Below, piece by piece: positions 33,503 through 41,932 of a DNA stretch of 64,000 nucleotides. The notes beneath the pieces are model-generated. The model saw only the letters and a program-made list of their open reading frames with translations. It was not told where the DNA came from and did not search any database. This DNA is from Dellaglioa kimchii (GTDB taxonomy: Bacteria > Bacillota > Bacilli > Lactobacillales > Lactobacillaceae). Positions within the stretch are counted from its first letter, which is position 1, and each line of letters starts with the position of its first letter. Position numbers and translations under genes: made by a program. The stretch is taken from positions 496,001 through 560,000 of the forward strand of contig NZ_CP170736.1 of assembly GCF_046115505.1 (NCBI RefSeq). The letters run 5' to 3'.

Positions 33503-34639
33503 TTATGCTCTTGGTTTACGTTTACCCCAGTATTGGAAATAATCCGTTCTCAATGATCCATTATATAACTTACGTTTTTTAGATGCTCTTGAGCCATAAT
33601 ATTCTTCAAAAGTTAAATCACTCGTTAAGATATATTTGCTCCAAGTAGGCATTTGTTTATAAACAACACCCATCTGTTTGTATAAAACACGTACAGATTC
33701 AGTATCGCTCAATCGTTCACCATATGGTGGGTTAGCAACTAAAACACCATTTTCTTTTTCTGTTGTAAAGTCTTTTGCAGCAAGTTGCTTAAATTCAATA
33801 CTATCCAAGACACCAGCTTCAGCAGCATTCTTTTTAGCAATTTCAATCATGCCAGCATCAATATCATAACCTGCTATATCTAATACTACATCAAGATTTG
33901 CTTCACCTTTTGCTTTTTCTCTTAAACGATCAAATAGTCCTTTTTCAACAAAATCCCAATCTTCAAATACAAAATAACGACCGATACCAGGTGCAATATT
34001 ATGTCCCATTAATGCAGCTTCAATTGGGATTGTTCCTGAACCACAAACTGGATCAACAAAAGGTTTTTCTGGATACCAATTAGTTAACATAACTAATGCA
34101 GCTGCCATATTTTCTTTTAAAGGTGCATAACCCTTTTCAACACGATAACCACGTTTAAATAAACTGCTACCCGTTGTATCAAGTGTTAATAAGACGTTAT
34201 CTTTATTAATAGCAACTTCCAACGGATACTTTGAGCCCGTCTCTGGTAAACGTGTTGTACGGTGATAGACATCACTTAATTGATCAACAATTGCCTTTTT
34301 CACGATTGCTTGGGCATCTGGAACACTATATAGTGTTGATTTTTGAGATTTTCCTTGAACCGGAAATTCTGCATCTAATGGTAAAAACTTATCCCAAGAA
34401 ATTGCTTTTGTTTGTTCAAATAAATCGTCAAAAGTTGTAGCCGTAAACTCGCCGACAATGATTTTAACACGATCTGCGGTTCTCAACCACAGGTTTGTAT
34501 TAATAACATCTTCCATTGTTCCTTCGAAGCGGACACGACTATTTTCTACTTGAACATCATAACCCATATGTTTAAGTTCGTTTCCAACAATTGACTCAAT
34601 ACCGCTAGCTGCGGTTGCCAATAATTTAAAAGTTTCCAT
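33503..34639 (-). CDS. 23S rRNA (guanine-N2) methyltransferase, RlmL/YpsC-like
   Basis: The 378-residue protein has an N-terminal THUMP domain (about residues 45-155), then a Rossmann methyltransferase domain. Visible SAM-site elements are DPVCGSGTIPIEAALMG near residue 193 and the N6/N2-type catalytic motif VANPPYGERL near residue 305. It matches the YpsC group of Firmicutes, which corresponds to the N-terminal half of E. coli RlmL (m2G2445). The gpsB-rnpB-ypsC neighbourhood is the same as in Bacillus. The exact guanosine is inferred from homology. Confidence 0.9.
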   Translation of the reverse strand: METFKLLATAASGIESIVGNELKHMGYDVQVENSRVRFEGTMEDVINTNLWLRTADRVKIIVGEFTATTFDDLFEQTKAISWDKFLPLDAEFPVQGKSQKSTLYSVPDAQAIVKKAIVDQLSDVYHRTTRLPETGSKYPLEVAINKDNVLLTLDTTGSSLFKRGYRVEKGYAPLKENMAAALVMLTNWYPEKPFVDPVCGSGTIPIEAALMGHNIAPGIGRYFVFEDWDFVEKGLFDRLREKAKGEANLDVVLDIAGYDIDAGMIEIAKKNAAEAGVLDSIEFKQLAAKDFTTEKENGVLVANPPYGERLSDTESVRVLYKQMGVVYKQMPTWSKYILTSDLTFEEYYGSRASKKRKLYNGSLRTDYFQYWGKRKPRA

Positions 34640-34671
34640 TTTGCACCTTCACTATAATTTAATTTTTTTAA

Positions 34672-34710
34672 TAAAAAAACTAGGATAAAAGAAAATTCTT
34701 CATCCTAGTT
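34672..34710 (-). terminator. Terminator after rnpB
   Basis: AACTAGGAT pairs with ATCCTAGTT, followed by a long T-run on the minus strand, about 12 bases after the 3' end of the RNase P RNA. Confidence 0.85.
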
Positions 34711-34721
34711 CATCCTGAAAT

Positions 34722-35099
34722 CATGTAAATTTCTATAAGCCATGTTTTGTACGTCATCCATCTCAGGCGATGAAATCAGTGGTAATCATCTATCTCCAGA
34801 TATTATCTGCCCCCATGATTTGTTCATTTCCGTCATGAAGCGCCCCTACCAAAGTTTGGGTTGCCTACTCGTGGGGTTTACCGCGTTCCAGCAATATTGT
34901 TTCCAATATTGTATCGTCTCTGTGGCACTTTACAGATTACTTTGACATAGCCGAAGCCTTAGTCATTTTATCCGCCGTTACCCGAAGGTACCTTGGCTTA
35001 TTTTTTCACCAAGCACGAACACTACAAGCATCTCAGCTTGTGCAAGCATGGACTTTCCTCAGCCTAACTTAATAGACCGCAATTACCCGAAATTTACAC
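34722..35099 (-). ncRNA. rnpB: RNase P RNA, type B (M1-like)
   Basis: The minus strand carries the conserved RNase P core: GAGGAAAGTCCATGCT near the 5' end, GTAGTGTTCGTGC, AACGCGGTAAACCCC, and a 3' segment ACAAAACATGGCTTA. The ends close as the P1 helix (TGTAAATTT with AAATTTACA), which sets the approximate limits. About 378 nt and overall order agree with the Bacillus type B RNA. It processes the 5' end of pre-tRNAs with the protein RnpA. It begins 29 bases after gpsB, so its promoter must lie at the end of that gene. Confidence 0.95.
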
Positions 35100-35127
35100 T
35101 GAATATATATTACATCATTCAATTAAT

Positions 35128-35469
35128 TTAAAATTGATTTCTAGAATTTTCATTCTCATCTAACTGTGCACCAAACACACGACGTTCCAAATTAGATAAT
35201 CGTTTAAGAATATCCATATTTGAAGTTGTAGATGTTGTTTGGATTGTCTGTGAACTTTTACCAACAGTAACCTGTTTCGTAAGTTCATCAACTTGAGCAA
35301 TTAAACGATCATTTTCTTCTTGAAGTTTTTTGACTTTCTTATCAAAGGTTTCATAATCTTTAATAACATCGTCAAGAAATTCGTCAACTTCTTTAGAATC
35401 ATATCCACGCATTTTTGTTTCAAAATGTTTTTGTAAGATATCTTTAGGTACAAAATTAACATCCGTCAT
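35128..35469 (-). CDS. gpsB: Cell-cycle protein GpsB
   Basis: The 113-residue DivIVA-like protein has the N-terminal lipid/PBP-binding motif MRGYDSKEVDEFLDDVI near residue 24, a coiled coil (about 35-70, KKVKKLQEENDRLIAQVDEL), a Ser/Thr-rich linker, and the C-terminal SNLERRVFG hexamer domain. GpsB links class A PBPs and division proteins at the septum; pbp1A lies 1.4 kb away. The start is ATG at 35469 with GAGGTG 7 bases upstream; the open frame runs six codons further. Confidence 0.95.
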   Translation of the reverse strand: MTDVNFVPKDILQKHFETKMRGYDSKEVDEFLDDVIKDYETFDKKVKKLQEENDRLIAQVDELTKQVTVGKSSQTIQTTSTTSNMDILKRLSNLERRVFGAQLDENENSRNQF

Positions 35470-35535
35470 ATTCGTACACCTCATCACTAATTTCTCATAA
35501 ATAATGTTAATACCTGTTTATTATAGCAGAATTAT

Positions 35536-36102
35536 TTAATAATTCAAATGATTATTTTTTTCCTCTTCCATTTCGTTTGCAATATCTTCTAATTCCATAA
35601 AATCTATCATACGCAATGCATAGTCTTTTGCTTCTTTAGTTTGCTTTATCTTTAATAAATCAAATTTTGTTTTGCCTTCATTTTCTGAATCATAAAGTAA
35701 TAGCGCGCCATCTGTGTGTTCTATCATGAAGGTTTGATAATTTTTTAATTGTTGTGGCGATTGATAGGTATCCTTACTCACATAGTCAGAAAAATCTACG
35801 TCATTTAATATTTGATTTAAAACTAATTTTTTATCATCTTTCCAATTATTACCAAACTCTTTGAACGGTAGCATAACTGATACTTTAAAATCAGGATATT
35901 CATTTTGTATATCTAAGCAAATTTGTGCTGTCCATTGCTCAACACCAAGCTGAGGGCCAGTTATAACCCACTTTAATCCATTTTCTATTTCATTAATAAT
36001 ATTTTTTTTAATTGCACTTTTAATAATTTTTATTTTAAGATCATTTTCATTAAAAATACCTAATTCATATGTTCTATAACCAGTCACCCATAAACGCTTC
36101 AT
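35536..36102 (-). CDS. ypsA: YpsA/DUF1273 SLOG-family protein
   Basis: The 188-residue protein begins KRLWVTGYRTYELGIF and contains WVITGPQLGVEQWTAQ near residue 46, MLPFKEFGNNW near residue 80 and a Tyr-rich DGALLLYDSENEGKT near residue 135, all typical of YpsA. The SLOG Rossmann-like fold is thought to bind a nucleotide-like ligand; in B. subtilis and S. aureus YpsA influences cell division. Its position beside gpsB and divergent from recU matches Bacillus (recU-ypsA-gpsB). The C-terminal 25 residues are acidic and probably disordered. Confidence 0.88.
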   Translation of the reverse strand: MKRLWVTGYRTYELGIFNENDLKIKIIKSAIKKNIINEIENGLKWVITGPQLGVEQWTAQICLDIQNEYPDFKVSVMLPFKEFGNNWKDDKKLVLNQILNDVDFSDYVSKDTYQSPQQLKNYQTFMIEHTDGALLLYDSENEGKTKFDLLKIKQTKEAKDYALRMIDFMELEDIANEMEEEKNNHLNY

Positions 36103-36213
36103 AATTGATTAAATATTCCTTTCTTATATTAAGAATATGTTACCAAATCCTTTAAAGCTATTAAATTATATCACTTATTGTTATAATATTTTAGATTGGA
36201 GCGTGAAATAACT

Positions 36214-36819
36214 GTGAGTATTAATTATCCTAATGGAAAACTTTATGAACAATCACCTTTAAATACGCCAAAAAAGTCAAATATGCTGTTGTTTGGTAAA
36301 CGTGGGATGTCATTAGAGGATGATATCAACGTAAGCAACGCATTTTACCTTGCTAATAATATGGCTGTCATTCACAAAAAACCAACGCCTATTCAAATTG
36401 TAAAAGTTGATTATCCTAAACGAAGTGCAGCTGTTATCAAAGAAGCTTACTTTCAAACTGCGTCAACAACTGACTACAATGGCATATACGATGGCCACTA
36501 TTTAGATTTTGAAGCTAAAGAAACTAAAAATAAAACTTCATTTCCATTAAGTAATTTTCATGAGCACCAAATTAACCATATGAAAGCATGTGTGTTACAA
36601 AGAGGCATTAGTTTTGTTATAATGAAGTTCACAACCTTAGGTAAGGTCTACTTACTACCATCAAAAACACTATTTACTTACTGGGATAAGCAGAGTGTTA
36701 ATGGTCGTAAATCAATTCCATTGAAAACAGTCCAAACTGAAGGATTCGAGATACAATATACTTTAAATCCGGTCATTCCCTATTTAAAATACGTTGATAA
36801 AATGATAGAGCATCTATAA
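36214..36819 (+). CDS. recU: Holliday junction resolvase RecU
   Basis: The roughly 201-residue endonuclease has the GKRGMSLEDDINVSN stretch (N-terminal junction-binding region), PKRSAAVIKEAYFQ, the catalytic cluster TTDYNGIYDGHYLDFEAKETK (Asp, Asp, Glu, Lys; split motif) near residue 90, and SFPLSNFHEHQINHM. It cleaves Holliday junctions in recombination and chromosome segregation. GTG at 36214 is the likely start, 12 bases after GGAG; the frame extends to a TTG inside that RBS. It is 35 bases upstream of pbp1A, the standard Gram-positive pair. Confidence 0.94.
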   Translation: MSINYPNGKLYEQSPLNTPKKSNMLLFGKRGMSLEDDINVSNAFYLANNMAVIHKKPTPIQIVKVDYPKRSAAVIKEAYFQTASTTDYNGIYDGHYLDFEAKETKNKTSFPLSNFHEHQINHMKACVLQRGISFVIMKFTTLGKVYLLPSKTLFTYWDKQSVNGRKSIPLKTVQTEGFEIQYTLNPVIPYLKYVDKMIEHL

Positions 36820-36854
36820 TTAAGGCTTTATATAATTAAAGGAGAATTTTATTT

Positions 36855-39134
36855 ATGGCAACAGCTGATAATAAAGGTACTACTCGTGTTGCGCGACGCG
36901 AACAAGAAATAAGCACTAACAAAAAAGGCAACAAAGGTAAAAACAGTAAAGGTAAACTTTTTAAACGTATTTTTTTGAGCTTACTTGCTCTATTCGTTAT
37001 TGGCGTAATTGCTAGTATCAGTTTATTTTTCTATTACGCCAAAGATTCACCAAAAATAACATCAAGTAGTCTTGAAAGTACCCCTGCAAGTGTTATTTAT
37101 GCAAAAAATGATGAAATTATCACTACTTTAGGAACTTCAAGAGTCTACGCTGAATCATCTGACATGCCGCAACTATTAAAAGATGCTATTGTTTCAATCG
37201 AAGATAAACGCTTCTATAAACATAATGGCGTCGATCCTGTGCGAATTGTAGGTGCAGCCTTGTCAAATATCACTGGTGGATCAGCTGGTCTTCAAGGTGG
37301 TAGTACTTTAACACAACAACTTATTAAATTATCTGTCTTTTCGACAAAAGCATCTGATCAAACAATAAAACGAAAAGCGCAAGAAGCATGGCTAGCATTA
37401 CAAGTAGAGCGTAAATACAGTAAATCTCAGATTTTAACGTTCTATGCTAACAAAGTCTTTATGGGAAATGGTATTTACGGGATGCAAACTGCTGCAAATT
37501 ACTATTTCGGTAAAAAATTGAATAAATTAAATATAGAACAAATTGCGTTAATTGCTGGTATTCCTAATGCCCCATCTTCTTACAATCCTTACGCACATCC
37601 AGAATATGCAAAAGAACGACGTAATGAAGTTATTGATGCAATGTTAGCAAATAACAAAATTTCAGCAAACGAAGCAAGTACAGCTAAAGCGACACCAATT
37701 ACTTCAGGCCTAAGAACATCACATTCTGCTGAAAAAGATACTTATAATGCAAAAATTTCTGATTCTTATTTAAAAGAAGTTATTCAGTCTGTTAAAGATA
37801 AGGGTTTTGATCCTTATAATAGTAGTCTTAAAATTCGTACAAACTTAGATTTGGATGCTCAGAAACGACTTTATGATATAGCTAATACAAATAACTATGT
37901 GGTCTATCCTGATAGTAAAATGCAATTAGCTGTTACCATGGTTGATTCAAAAACTGGTGCTATTTCAGCTATGATTGGTGGCCGTAAACAAACTAACGTT
38001 ACTTTCGGGTATAATCGAGCTGTCGCAACTAGCCGAAGCAATGGTTCAACTATGAAACCCATTATGGATTACGGTCCTGCTATTGAATATCTTGACTACC
38101 CAACTAATCAAAAAGTTAGCGATACAAAATATTACTACCCTGATGCTACTACAAAACAATTAAATGATTTTGATAATAGCTATCTTGGAACAATGACAAT
38201 GAGAAATGCTTTAATTCAATCACGTAATATCCCTGCTATTCGGACACTTGAAGCGGTTGGTTTATCAAAAGCCCAAGGATTCGTCAAAAAACTTGGTGTC
38301 TCTAAGGATCAAGTTGAGACCTATTCTTCTGGTATTGGTGCTAATATGTCAACTACTCAAAATGCAGAAGCCTATGCGGCATTTGCAAATGGTGGAACTT
38401 ATCATAAAGGGACTTATATTTCAGAAATTGAAAAGAAAGATGGCACAGTTGAAAATTATTCTAGCTCAGGTACTAGAGCAATGAAAACATCAACTGCATA
38501 TATGATTACGGATATGTTAAAAGGCGTTATTAATAGTTCTAATGGTACAGGTACAGCGGCACAAATACCGGGTCTTTACCAAGCAGGTAAAACTGGTACG
38601 ACCGATTATCCATCAAACGTCGCTTCTAAATTTCCATCTAGCGCAGTTATGGATTCATTATTCTCCGGTTATACTACAAATTACTCAATTGCGGTTTGGA
38701 CAGGTTATGATTCACCATTAGTCGCAAATAATTACCTAGACGTTAGCTCTCAACATCTAGCTGCAGGTATTTATAAAAACTTGATGCAGTATGTCTCACA
38801 ATCTGTTTCAAATACAGATTGGACGAAACCTTCTGATGTTTATCTTAAAAACGGTGAATTATCATTAACGGATTCGTCTACCGCAACAACAATGACATCA
38901 GATAGCAGTTCATATTCAATCCCTAAGATATCAAATAGCTCTAGTTCTTCAGAAGATTCTAGTTCAAGCAGTTCTTCTAGTTCAAGTAGTTCTTCTAGTT
39001 CAAGTAGTTCTAGTTCTTCAGAAAGTTCTAGCTCATCTAGCAGTTCATCATCTAGTAGTTCTAGTTCTGCTGCTAGTTCAAGTGCTTCATCTAAAGCAGA
39101 CAGCAGTAAAGCCGTTTCGTCTGCTACTCGTTAA
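36855..39134 (+). CDS. pbp1A: Class A penicillin-binding protein 1A with serine-rich tail
   Basis: The 759-residue bifunctional peptidoglycan synthase has a basic cytoplasmic N-terminus (about 1-35), one membrane helix (about 36-58), a GT51 glycosyltransferase domain with EDKRFYKHNGVD near residue 116 and GGSTLTQQLIK near residue 150, and a transpeptidase domain with S-T-M-K near residue 400, SRN near residue 458 and KTGT near residue 578. The final 75 or so residues are nearly all Ser, encoded by mixed Ser codons. RBS AAAGGAG precedes ATG. It pairs with recU. The serine tail is extracellular, possibly wall-spanning or glycosylated. Confidence 0.95.
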   Translation: MATADNKGTTRVARREQEISTNKKGNKGKNSKGKLFKRIFLSLLALFVIGVIASISLFFYYAKDSPKITSSSLESTPASVIYAKNDEIITTLGTSRVYAESSDMPQLLKDAIVSIEDKRFYKHNGVDPVRIVGAALSNITGGSAGLQGGSTLTQQLIKLSVFSTKASDQTIKRKAQEAWLALQVERKYSKSQILTFYANKVFMGNGIYGMQTAANYYFGKKLNKLNIEQIALIAGIPNAPSSYNPYAHPEYAKERRNEVIDAMLANNKISANEASTAKATPITSGLRTSHSAEKDTYNAKISDSYLKEVIQSVKDKGFDPYNSSLKIRTNLDLDAQKRLYDIANTNNYVVYPDSKMQLAVTMVDSKTGAISAMIGGRKQTNVTFGYNRAVATSRSNGSTMKPIMDYGPAIEYLDYPTNQKVSDTKYYYPDATTKQLNDFDNSYLGTMTMRNALIQSRNIPAIRTLEAVGLSKAQGFVKKLGVSKDQVETYSSGIGANMSTTQNAEAYAAFANGGTYHKGTYISEIEKKDGTVENYSSSGTRAMKTSTAYMITDMLKGVINSSNGTGTAAQIPGLYQAGKTGTTDYPSNVASKFPSSAVMDSLFSGYTTNYSIAVWTGYDSPLVANNYLDVSSQHLAAGIYKNLMQYVSQSVSNTDWTKPSDVYLKNGELSLTDSSTATTMTSDSSSYSIPKISNSSSSSEDSSSSSSSSSSSSSSSSSSSSSESSSSSSSSSSSSSSSAASSSASSKADSSKAVSSATR
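38970..39005 (+). repeat. Tandem 18-bp repeat in the serine-rich tail of pbp1A
   Basis: The unit AGTTCTTCTAGTTCAAGT occurs twice in tandem (38970-38987, 38988-39005) within a longer degenerate run of Ser codons (about 38935-39090). Because it is a multiple of 3, slippage would change tail length without breaking the frame. Confidence 0.85.
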
Positions 39135-39136
39135 AT

Positions 39137-39190
39137 AAAAAACCTGGCGATATTCAGTTAAAATTCTGAATATCGCCAGGTTTTTTATTT
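39137..39190. terminator. Bidirectional terminator between pbp1A and dnaD
   Basis: A 21-bp stem, AAAAAACCTGGCGATATT and its complement, closes an 8-base loop, with T-runs on both strands. Confidence 0.9.
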
Positions 39191-39196
39191 ATTTCA

Positions 39197-39907
39197 TTAA
39201 TTTGACCAATGATATAGGGGTATTTCCGGTTTATCATTAGATTCCTTTGTATTGTCATTATTTTTCACATTATTTGAAAAGTTCTGTTGTTGTCTTTTTT
39301 CTTTATCTTTTTTTATGTCTTGACTTGTTTTTATATGCTTCTTTTCCCAATTTAGTAAAATTCTATCCATATATTTTAAACTATATGCCTGATTTAGAAC
39401 AGCTTCTTTCAACGCCATCAAAATTAGTTCTGGTAAGTAGTGGTCTTGATCAATCCACATGCTAATACTTTCTAATTCCATTGGTGATAAAGGTCTTCCA
39501 AATTCAACTTCAATTTTTTCATAAACCTCTTTTCGAGAATTATTACTATTAACAACTTCAACTTTTTCTTGTGTCCTCTGACTTAAATTATTTAATTTTT
39601 CGTATAACACACTAAAATCAAATTGATCGGTGCTATATCCATTTGAATCATCAATTGTTTTAATGGATATAACTTTTTTTTCAATTAATTTCTGCAGTAA
39701 CGTATAGGTCTCTTGAGCTGTCACGCCCATTTGACTGGCAACTTGATTTGTATCTGGAAATTTATTGCCCGCTTGATTAAAGCTTAATAGATGAATTAAG
39801 AAAATTAATTCATCACTTGATAATCCGATTTTTCGATAATTCCGTAAAACTAAATTAGACACATGAGTTTCCCCTGCTTCTAAAAATTGACTCATAAATG
39901 CATCCAT
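39197..39907 (-). CDS. dnaD: DnaD family primosomal replication protein
   Basis: The 236-residue protein has an N-terminal winged helix (about 1-95; LSSDELIFLIHLLSF, NQVASQMGVTAQETYTLLQK) and a C-terminal DnaD/DnaB2 domain (about 130-205) with GRPLSPMELESISMWID and the YxxxIL-type MDRILLNWEKK, which contacts DNA. The tail is Lys/Asn rich and disordered. DnaD helps load the helicase at oriC and at restart sites. It follows asnS, as in Bacillus. Confidence 0.92.
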   Translation of the reverse strand: MDAFMSQFLEAGETHVSNLVLRNYRKIGLSSDELIFLIHLLSFNQAGNKFPDTNQVASQMGVTAQETYTLLQKLIEKKVISIKTIDDSNGYSTDQFDFSVLYEKLNNLSQRTQEKVEVVNSNNSRKEVYEKIEVEFGRPLSPMELESISMWIDQDHYLPELILMALKEAVLNQAYSLKYMDRILLNWEKKHIKTSQDIKKDKEKRQQQNFSNNVKNNDNTKESNDKPEIPLYHWSN

Positions 39908-39930
39908 AACGAAAATGCCTCCTTAATTAA

Positions 39931-39969
39931 GAAAAGAACCTTAAACAATTTCGTTTAAAGGTTCTTTTC
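39931..39969 (-). terminator. Hairpin between asnS and dnaD
   Basis: GAAAAGAACCTTTAAAC pairs with GTTTAAGGTTCTTTTC (one bulged base), but only a broken T-tract (CTTAATTAAGG) follows. It may end part of the asnS transcripts and let others read into dnaD, whose RBS follows within 10 bases. Confidence 0.6.
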
Positions 39970-39978
39970 TCTACTTTT

Positions 39979-41280
39979 TTATGGGTAAATACGGTTTAAT
40001 AGACGTGGGAATGGAATAGCCTCACGTATATGTTCTTCACCTGTAATCCAAGTTGTTGCGCGTTCTAATCCAAGACCAAATCCTGAATGAGGAACACTAC
40101 CATATCTTCTTAAATCTAAATACCATTCGTAATCTTTTTCGTTCAATCCAGCTTTTTTAATTTGTGCTATTAAGTTATCTACATCCGTTTCACGTTCTGA
40201 ACCACCAATAATTTCGCCGTAACCTTCAGGAGCTAATAAATCAGCACAAATAACGACGTCTTCTCTTGTTGGATGTGGTTTCATGTAAAATGGTTTAATT
40301 GCTTTAGGATAGTTTAAAACGAATACTGGCATACTGAAATGTTCTGCCAAATAAGTTTCTTCAGGAGATCCAAAATCATCACCCCATTTAGTATCAGGAA
40401 ATTCACCAGAATTTTGTAATAATTCAACGGCTTCATCATAAGAAATTTTAGGGAATGGTGTTTTTGTATAACTTTTTAAGACTTCTTTATCTCTTTCGAG
40501 AATATCTAAAGCATAGTCACAGTTATCTAAAACATTTTGTACTAAGAACGCAATATATTGCTCTTGAACTTCAAGACTTTGTTCTTGGTGCATAAATGCC
40601 ATTTCAGGTTCAATCATCCAGAACTCAATTAAATGACGTCTTGTCTTAGATTTTTCAGCTCTAAAAGTTGGTCCAAATGAGAATACTTTACCAAAGGCCA
40701 TTGCCCCAGCTTCTTCATACAATTGACCTGATTGTGACAAATAAGCATCTTTGTCAAAATATTTAGTATGGAAAAGTTCAGTTGTACCTTCTGGTGCACT
40801 ACCAGTTAAGATAGGCGCATCAATCTTTATAAAACCTTCTTTATTGAAAAATTCATACGTTGCGCGAATAATTTCATTTCTAATTTGCATAACTGCATAT
40901 GGTTTCGTTGAACGTAACCATAAATGACGATGATCCATCAAAAATTCTGTTCCATGATCTTTAGGTGTGATCGGATAATCTTGACTATCACCAACTAATT
41001 CAAGTGATTTAACTTCAATTTCATAGCCAAATGGTGAGCGTTTATCTTCATGAATCTCACCAATAACGTAAAGGCTAGATTCCTGATGTAACTCTTTTGC
41101 CATTTCAAAAGTTTCTTCACTGACATTACTTTTTATCACGACACCTTGGAAAAAAGCACTTCCATCTCGTAATTGTAAAAATGCAATCTTACCACTTGAT
41201 CTTTTATTAGTAAGCCAAACACCGATTTTTACTTCTTCGTCTACATGGTTTTTAGCATCAATTATACTAATTGTTTTCAA
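39979..41280 (-). CDS. asnS: Asparaginyl-tRNA synthetase
   Basis: The 433-residue class IIb enzyme has an N-terminal OB-fold anticodon-binding domain (to about residue 100) and a class II core. Motif 2 is seen in FGPTFRAEKSKTRRHLIEFWMIEPE near residue 210 (FRAEKS...RH-x-EFWM) and motif 3 in HSGFGLGLERATTWITG near residue 400. AsnS rather than AspS is indicated by size and by the lack of an AspS insertion. No T-box leader fits in the 90-base gap upstream. Followed by dnaD. Confidence 0.96.
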   Translation of the reverse strand: MKTISIIDAKNHVDEEVKIGVWLTNKRSSGKIAFLQLRDGSAFFQGVVIKSNVSEETFEMAKELHQESSLYVIGEIHEDKRSPFGYEIEVKSLELVGDSQDYPITPKDHGTEFLMDHRHLWLRSTKPYAVMQIRNEIIRATYEFFNKEGFIKIDAPILTGSAPEGTTELFHTKYFDKDAYLSQSGQLYEEAGAMAFGKVFSFGPTFRAEKSKTRRHLIEFWMIEPEMAFMHQEQSLEVQEQYIAFLVQNVLDNCDYALDILERDKEVLKSYTKTPFPKISYDEAVELLQNSGEFPDTKWGDDFGSPEETYLAEHFSMPVFVLNYPKAIKPFYMKPHPTREDVVICADLLAPEGYGEIIGGSERETDVDNLIAQIKKAGLNEKDYEWYLDLRRYGSVPHSGFGLGLERATTWITGEEHIREAIPFPRLLNRIYP

Positions 41281-41370
41281 TAAACTTCCTCCTCATTACG
41301 GTCCTAGTTGCTAGATCGATTTCATTCCTTTTATAATATCATTAGTCGGATATATTAGTCCATAAGACAA

Positions 41371-41874
41371 TTATATATTTTCAACGGATTTTAAAACTTT
41401 ACCATTTGAGAACTGCAGAGTTTCATAACAAAGGTCTTTTTTCTTATTCAAATAACTCACTTCCCATGCAGGCACACCATTGTATATACCAAGTCCAACG
41501 TTCAATATTTTACTAGGTTTTTTTTCATTCCAGATATAAGATAAAATGTCATTTTTTGTTTTACCATTTGATTGTGATAAGACTTTAACTTTCCCACCTT
41601 TTTGAGCAACAATCACATAAATTTTCTTATTAGCTTTTGTTGTTCCTGCAACTGTAAAATAAGTTGCATCCCTATTATATCTATAAAATTCTGTTTCTTT
41701 ATCTAGGTTTGCGTATTTTTTAGCAATTGTGACAGCTTCTTTTTCAGCTGTAGCCATCGGTAATTTTGCGCGATTATATAAAATAAAAGCACTTACCACA
41801 ATAACTAATATCGTACCAAGTATCGAAAGAAAAACGATGTTTTTTGATTTTTTGGGGGATCTTCGCATGATCAA
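41371..41874 (-). CDS. YpmB-like membrane-anchored protein (DUF5590)
   Basis: The roughly 165-residue protein has an N-terminal signal-anchor helix (about residues 12-34), then an extracellular part with two PepSY-like halves (TAEKEAVTIAKKYANLD and GKTKNDILSYIWNEKKP). It occupies the position of ypmB between dinG and asnS in Bacillus, which supports the family call. Function is unknown. TTG at 41874 or ATG at 41868 could be the start; AGGAG lies 5 and 11 bases upstream respectively. Confidence 0.75.
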   Translation of the reverse strand: MIMRRSPKKSKNIVFLSILGTILVIVVSAFILYNRAKLPMATAEKEAVTIAKKYANLDKETEFYRYNRDATYFTVAGTTKANKKIYVIVAQKGGKVKVLSQSNGKTKNDILSYIWNEKKPSKILNVGLGIYNGVPAWEVSYLNKKKDLCYETLQFSNGKVLKSVENI

Positions 41875-41932
41875 TTTTTCTCCTGTCTTAGTTTTATATG
41901 GTCATATTATAACAGACATTATCTAATTCAGA

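Noticed and set aside
34742..34945. Plus-strand ORF of 67 codons
   Set aside because: It lies wholly inside the RNase P RNA gene on the other strand.
38940..39090. CRISPR-like or satellite array
   Set aside because: The short repeats are in-frame Ser codons of the PBP1A tail, without unique spacers.
41281..41370. Possible T-box leader of asnS
   Set aside because: The gap to the upstream gene is only 90 bases, with no AGGGTGGNACCGCG-type T-box motif or specifier hairpin.
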